From positions 1 through 15,803 of the forward strand of contig CAKTLG010000034.1 of NCBI GenBank assembly GCA_934572465.1: DNA of 15,803 nucleotides, given 5' to 3'. Position numbers and translations under genes: made by a program. Position 1 is the stretch's first letter. Every line of letters starts with the position of its first letter. The stretch is from an uncultured Oscillospiraceae bacterium (GTDB lineage Bacteria; Bacillota; Clostridia; Oscillospirales; Oscillospiraceae). The notes below the pieces were generated by a model. It was not told where the DNA came from and did no database searches. It saw nothing but the letters and a program-made list of their open reading frames with translations. Below, piece by piece: positions 13,782 through 15,803 of this stretch.

Positions 13782-14711
13782 TCAGAACGTCACGACCTCC
13801 TGCGCGGGCTTCGAGGTCGTGGTGATGCGCTCGACGTACAGCACGGGGCCCTCGCCCTCGTAGGCGTCGAGATGTTCCTTTTTGACCGTGGCGGTGATAT
13901 CGACCCAGTCGCGGTTCTTGTAGGCCTTCAGGCTGTCACCCTTGGCGACGATGCCGACGAACTGGATGTCGTTTTCGCAGCAGGTCATCACGAAGCGGCC
14001 GGGGCAGTGGATGCCGGGGAACTTCTTCGAGTGGCACATGATGAGCTTCATGTGGACCTTCTTGCCGTCCCAGCGGTCGGGGTGGTCCATCGCGTCGACA
14101 TACCACACGCCGTAGTCGTCGTCGGGAATGTCGATGAGCTCGGGCGTCATGTCGAACGGGCACTCGTCGCCGGTCAGATAGTCCTCGCTGCTGCCGTCGT
14201 TGTCCTCAAGATAGATGTCCGCGCGGCGGTTGACCATGCGGAGATTGCGCGCGCGCAGGCTCTCTTTGAGCTTGTCGTCGCAGCGGTTGAAGACGATCAT
14301 ATCCGCGTTCGTGATCTTTTCCATCATGAGCTGGCCCATGTTCTTGACGAACAGCTCAAACGTCGGCGCCTGCACGAACGTCATGATCTGATAGAGCACC
14401 CAGTTGGCGGGCAGCACCTCGCGGTAGAGCTTTTCCATCTGCCACATGCCGTTGTACTCAATGAGCACCTGCTTGGGGCGGTGCTTCTTTTCAAGCTCCT
14501 TGCAGAAAGCGAGCGTCAGCTCGTCCTCGTTGTCCACCGTCACGACGGTGACATTGTCGAGCGCCTTCTTCTCGTATTCCTCGTCGCCCTCCTCGCAGCA
14601 GATGAGCAGCGTCTTGTCCTCGCGGGCGAAGCCGTCCTCCAAAATGCCGTTGATGAAGCTCGTTTTGCCGGAATCGAGAAAGCCGGCGACCAGATAAACA
14701 GGAATATCCAT
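13782..14711 (-). CDS. CobW-like P-loop GTPase fused to a YcgQ/TIGR03943-like C-terminal domain
   Basis: The 309-residue protein begins with a CobW/HypB-type P-loop: VAGFLDSGKTSF with Walker A G10-T17. LIEYNGMW (83-90) replaces the usual IExSGxxxP, and NRCD (142-145) fits the guanine-specificity motif NKxD. The GCxCC metal site of true CobW proteins is absent; only CCEEGDEE (38-45) is found near its place. From about 199 to 295 the sequence changes character: VWYVDAMDHP, then MCHSKKFPGIHCPGRFVMTCC with four cysteines, then GIVAKGDSLKAYKNRDWVDI. That resembles the C-terminal domain of the YcgQ/TIGR03943 family, whose genes sit near CobW genes and permeases (from memory). It starts three bases after the stop of the upstream GTPase, so the two are co-translated. 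GGGGTG overlapping that stop may be the ribosome site. Role: probably metal trafficking, not proven. Confidence 0.8.
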   Translation of the reverse strand: MDIPVYLVAGFLDSGKTSFINGILEDGFAREDKTLLICCEEGDEEYEKKALDNVTVVTVDNEDELTLAFCKELEKKHRPKQVLIEYNGMWQMEKLYREVLPANWVLYQIMTFVQAPTFELFVKNMGQLMMEKITNADMIVFNRCDDKLKESLRARNLRMVNRRADIYLEDNDGSSEDYLTGDECPFDMTPELIDIPDDDYGVWYVDAMDHPDRWDGKKVHMKLIMCHSKKFPGIHCPGRFVMTCCENDIQFVGIVAKGDSLKAYKNRDWVDITATVKKEHLDAYEGEGPVLYVERITTTSKPAQEVVTF

Positions 14712-14714
14712 GGA

Positions 14715-15803
14715 TCACACCCCAAACAGTTCTGCGAGCGCGTGCTCCTTGAGCTCCGCGCCGATGACGCAGAGACGGCCCGTGTAGTCGGGATGGCCCG
14801 CGCGGACCTCGTGCTCCTCAGGCACGTAGTCGAATTCGAGCCAGCCGTCCTCGCCGTTCACGATGCCCTTGGCGCGCAGGATGTGGCCGTAGTCGCCGCT
14901 GTCCAGCTTATGGAGCATATCCTCAAGGGCTTCCTTGCTGAACTTCTTCGGCGTCTCCTTGCCCCAGGAGGAGAAGACATCGTCGGCGTGGTGATGGTGG
15001 TGATGATGGCACTCGCACTCGGGATCGTCGCACTCCTCACCGTCGTGGTGATGGTGATGATGCTCGTGCTCGCCGTGGTCATGGTCATCATGGTCATGGT
15101 CATCATGGTCATGGTCATCATGGTCATGGTCGTGATGATGCTCGTGCTCGTGATCATCCTCATCTTCATCGTGGTCATGATGGTGGTGATGCTCATGGTC
15201 GTGCTCGTCATGCTCATCGTGATCATGATGATGGTGGTGGTCGTGCTCATGCTCGGCCTCTTCAAGCTCGTGCTCGCGGCGCATCTTTTCGAGGAGCTCG
15301 TCGCTGAGCGACACCTTCTCGACGGCGGAGAGGATGGTCTTGCCGTCCAGCTCGTCCCACGGGGTGGTGAGGATGGCGGCGTCGGGGTTCTTCTCGCGCA
15401 GCATCGCGGCGGCGGCTTCGAGCTTCTCCTGCGAGAGCTTCTGCGTGCGGGAGAGGATGATGGTGCCGGCGGCTTCGATCTGGTTGTTGTAGAACTCGCC
15501 GAAGTTCTTCATATAGACCTTGACCTTGCTCGCGTCCGCCACGGTGACATAGCTGTTGAGCGTCAGCTCGCCCGGGCACTCGTCGACCGTGCGCTCGACG
15601 GCGACGATGACGTCGGAGAGCTTGCCGACGCCGCTCGGCTCGATGAGGATGCGGTCGGGGTGGAACTGCGCCACGACCTCCTTGAGCGCCTTGTTGAAGT
15701 CGCCGACGAGCGAGCAGCAGATGCAGCCCGCGGACATCTCGGAGATCTCGATGCCGGACTCCTTGAGAAAGCCGCCGTCGATGTTGATCTCGCCGAATTC
15801 GTT
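14715..15803 (-). CDS. CobW-family metallochaperone GTPase with long His-rich segment, N-terminus beyond window edge
   Basis: This metal-inserting GTPase (CobW/ZNG1/YeiR/YciC class) has 362 residues visible; the Walker A end lies outside. From the edge I read NEFGEINIDG (1-10) and the metal-binding GCICCSL (26-32), then IEPSGVGKL (54-62), the equivalent of the family's ESSGLxxP motif. The guanine motif NKxD reads SRTQ (118-121), which is unusual. Residues 185-272 form an insert with 44 histidines in 88 positions, the rest mainly Asp and Glu, plus Cys258, 263 and 265 in an ECxxPECEC-like patch. The CobW C-terminal domain follows (about 290-362), including YGHILRAKGIVNGEDGWLEFDY and VIGAEL. GCxCC plus a His-rich region points to Zn, Ni or Co; zinc is favoured because zinc-starvation CobW proteins in Firmicutes look like this. 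Any Zur box would be upstream of the window. Confidence 0.93.
   Translation of the reverse strand, partial: NEFGEINIDGGFLKESGIEISEMSAGCICCSLVGDFNKALKEVVAQFHPDRILIEPSGVGKLSDVIVAVERTVDECPGELTLNSYVTVADASKVKVYMKNFGEFYNNQIEAAGTIILSRTQKLSQEKLEAAAAMLREKNPDAAILTTPWDELDGKTILSAVEKVSLSDELLEKMRREHELEEAEHEHDHHHHHDHDEHDEHDHEHHHHHDHDEDEDDHEHEHHHDHDHDDHDHDDHDHDDHDHGEHEHHHHHHDGEECDDPECECHHHHHHHADDVFSSWGKETPKKFSKEALEDMLHKLDSGDYGHILRAKGIVNGEDGWLEFDYVPEEHEVRAGHPDYTGRLCVIGAELKEHALAELFGV
15077..15131. repeat. 15-base tandem repeat inside the His-rich coding segment
   Basis: GGTCATGGTCATCAT occurs three times without change (15077-15091, 15092-15106, 15107-15121) and then 10 bases of a fourth copy. On the minus strand it encodes a repeating Asp/His pentapeptide. 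It is flanked by more irregular His/Asp/Glu codons from 14988 to 15251. Confidence 0.9.

Noticed and set aside
15061..15140. Possible CRISPR-like or satellite array from the repeated GGTCATGGTCATCAT
   Set aside because: The unit is 15 bases with no spacers, keeps the frame of the CobW gene and encodes His/Asp residues, so it is a coding tandem repeat.

Overview
The window is GC-rich (by eye about 60% or more), densely coded, bacterial chromosomal DNA. Gene content (RecR, XRE-ABC operon, MATE pump, SapB/MgtC, CobW-type GTPases), AGGAGG-type ribosome binding sites, sigma-A-like promoters and many hairpin-plus-T terminators point to a Firmicutes anaerobe. A high-GC Clostridia of the Oscillospiraceae type is my best guess; that is inference, since no rRNA is present. 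I see no tRNA, insertion sequence, phage gene, CRISPR array or known riboswitch. No gene-free stretch exceeds about 250 bases.

Layout. 1-1014: 3' part of a DEAD-box RNA helicase (+). 1255-2895: lipoprotein oligopeptide-binding protein with its own promoter and terminator and no permease beside it (+). 3067-4398: CPA2-type cation/proton antiporter (+). 4560-5336: membrane-anchored bacterial SH3 protein (+). 5397-5780: small NifX-type protein with a cysteine-rich tail (-). 5969-6664: MgtC/SapB membrane protein (+). 6738-8066: MATE efflux pump (-). 8224-9489: membrane processive-type family 2 glycosyltransferase (-). 9654-10364: TetR regulator (-). 10460-11711: rpe-recR operon (-). 11872-13701: four tightly packed genes, XRE regulator, small membrane protein, ABC ATPase and ABC permease (+). 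13782-15803: two P-loop GTPases of the CobW/metallochaperone group (-); the upstream one runs off the window.

Most of the first 11 kb is single-gene transcription units, each bounded by its own promoter and a hairpin terminator. Two units look like functional modules. The first (11785-13701) is an XRE-controlled ABC exporter whose promoter carries a direct repeat that could be the autoregulatory operator. The second (13782-15803) is a metal-handling pair. One GTPase has a GCICC metal site and an 88-residue segment that is half histidine. Its partner is a P-loop protein lacking that site but carrying a C-terminal domain resembling the YcgQ/TIGR03943 family. This pair is the most unusual part of the window. 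Zinc homeostasis is the likeliest role, by inference from family knowledge.
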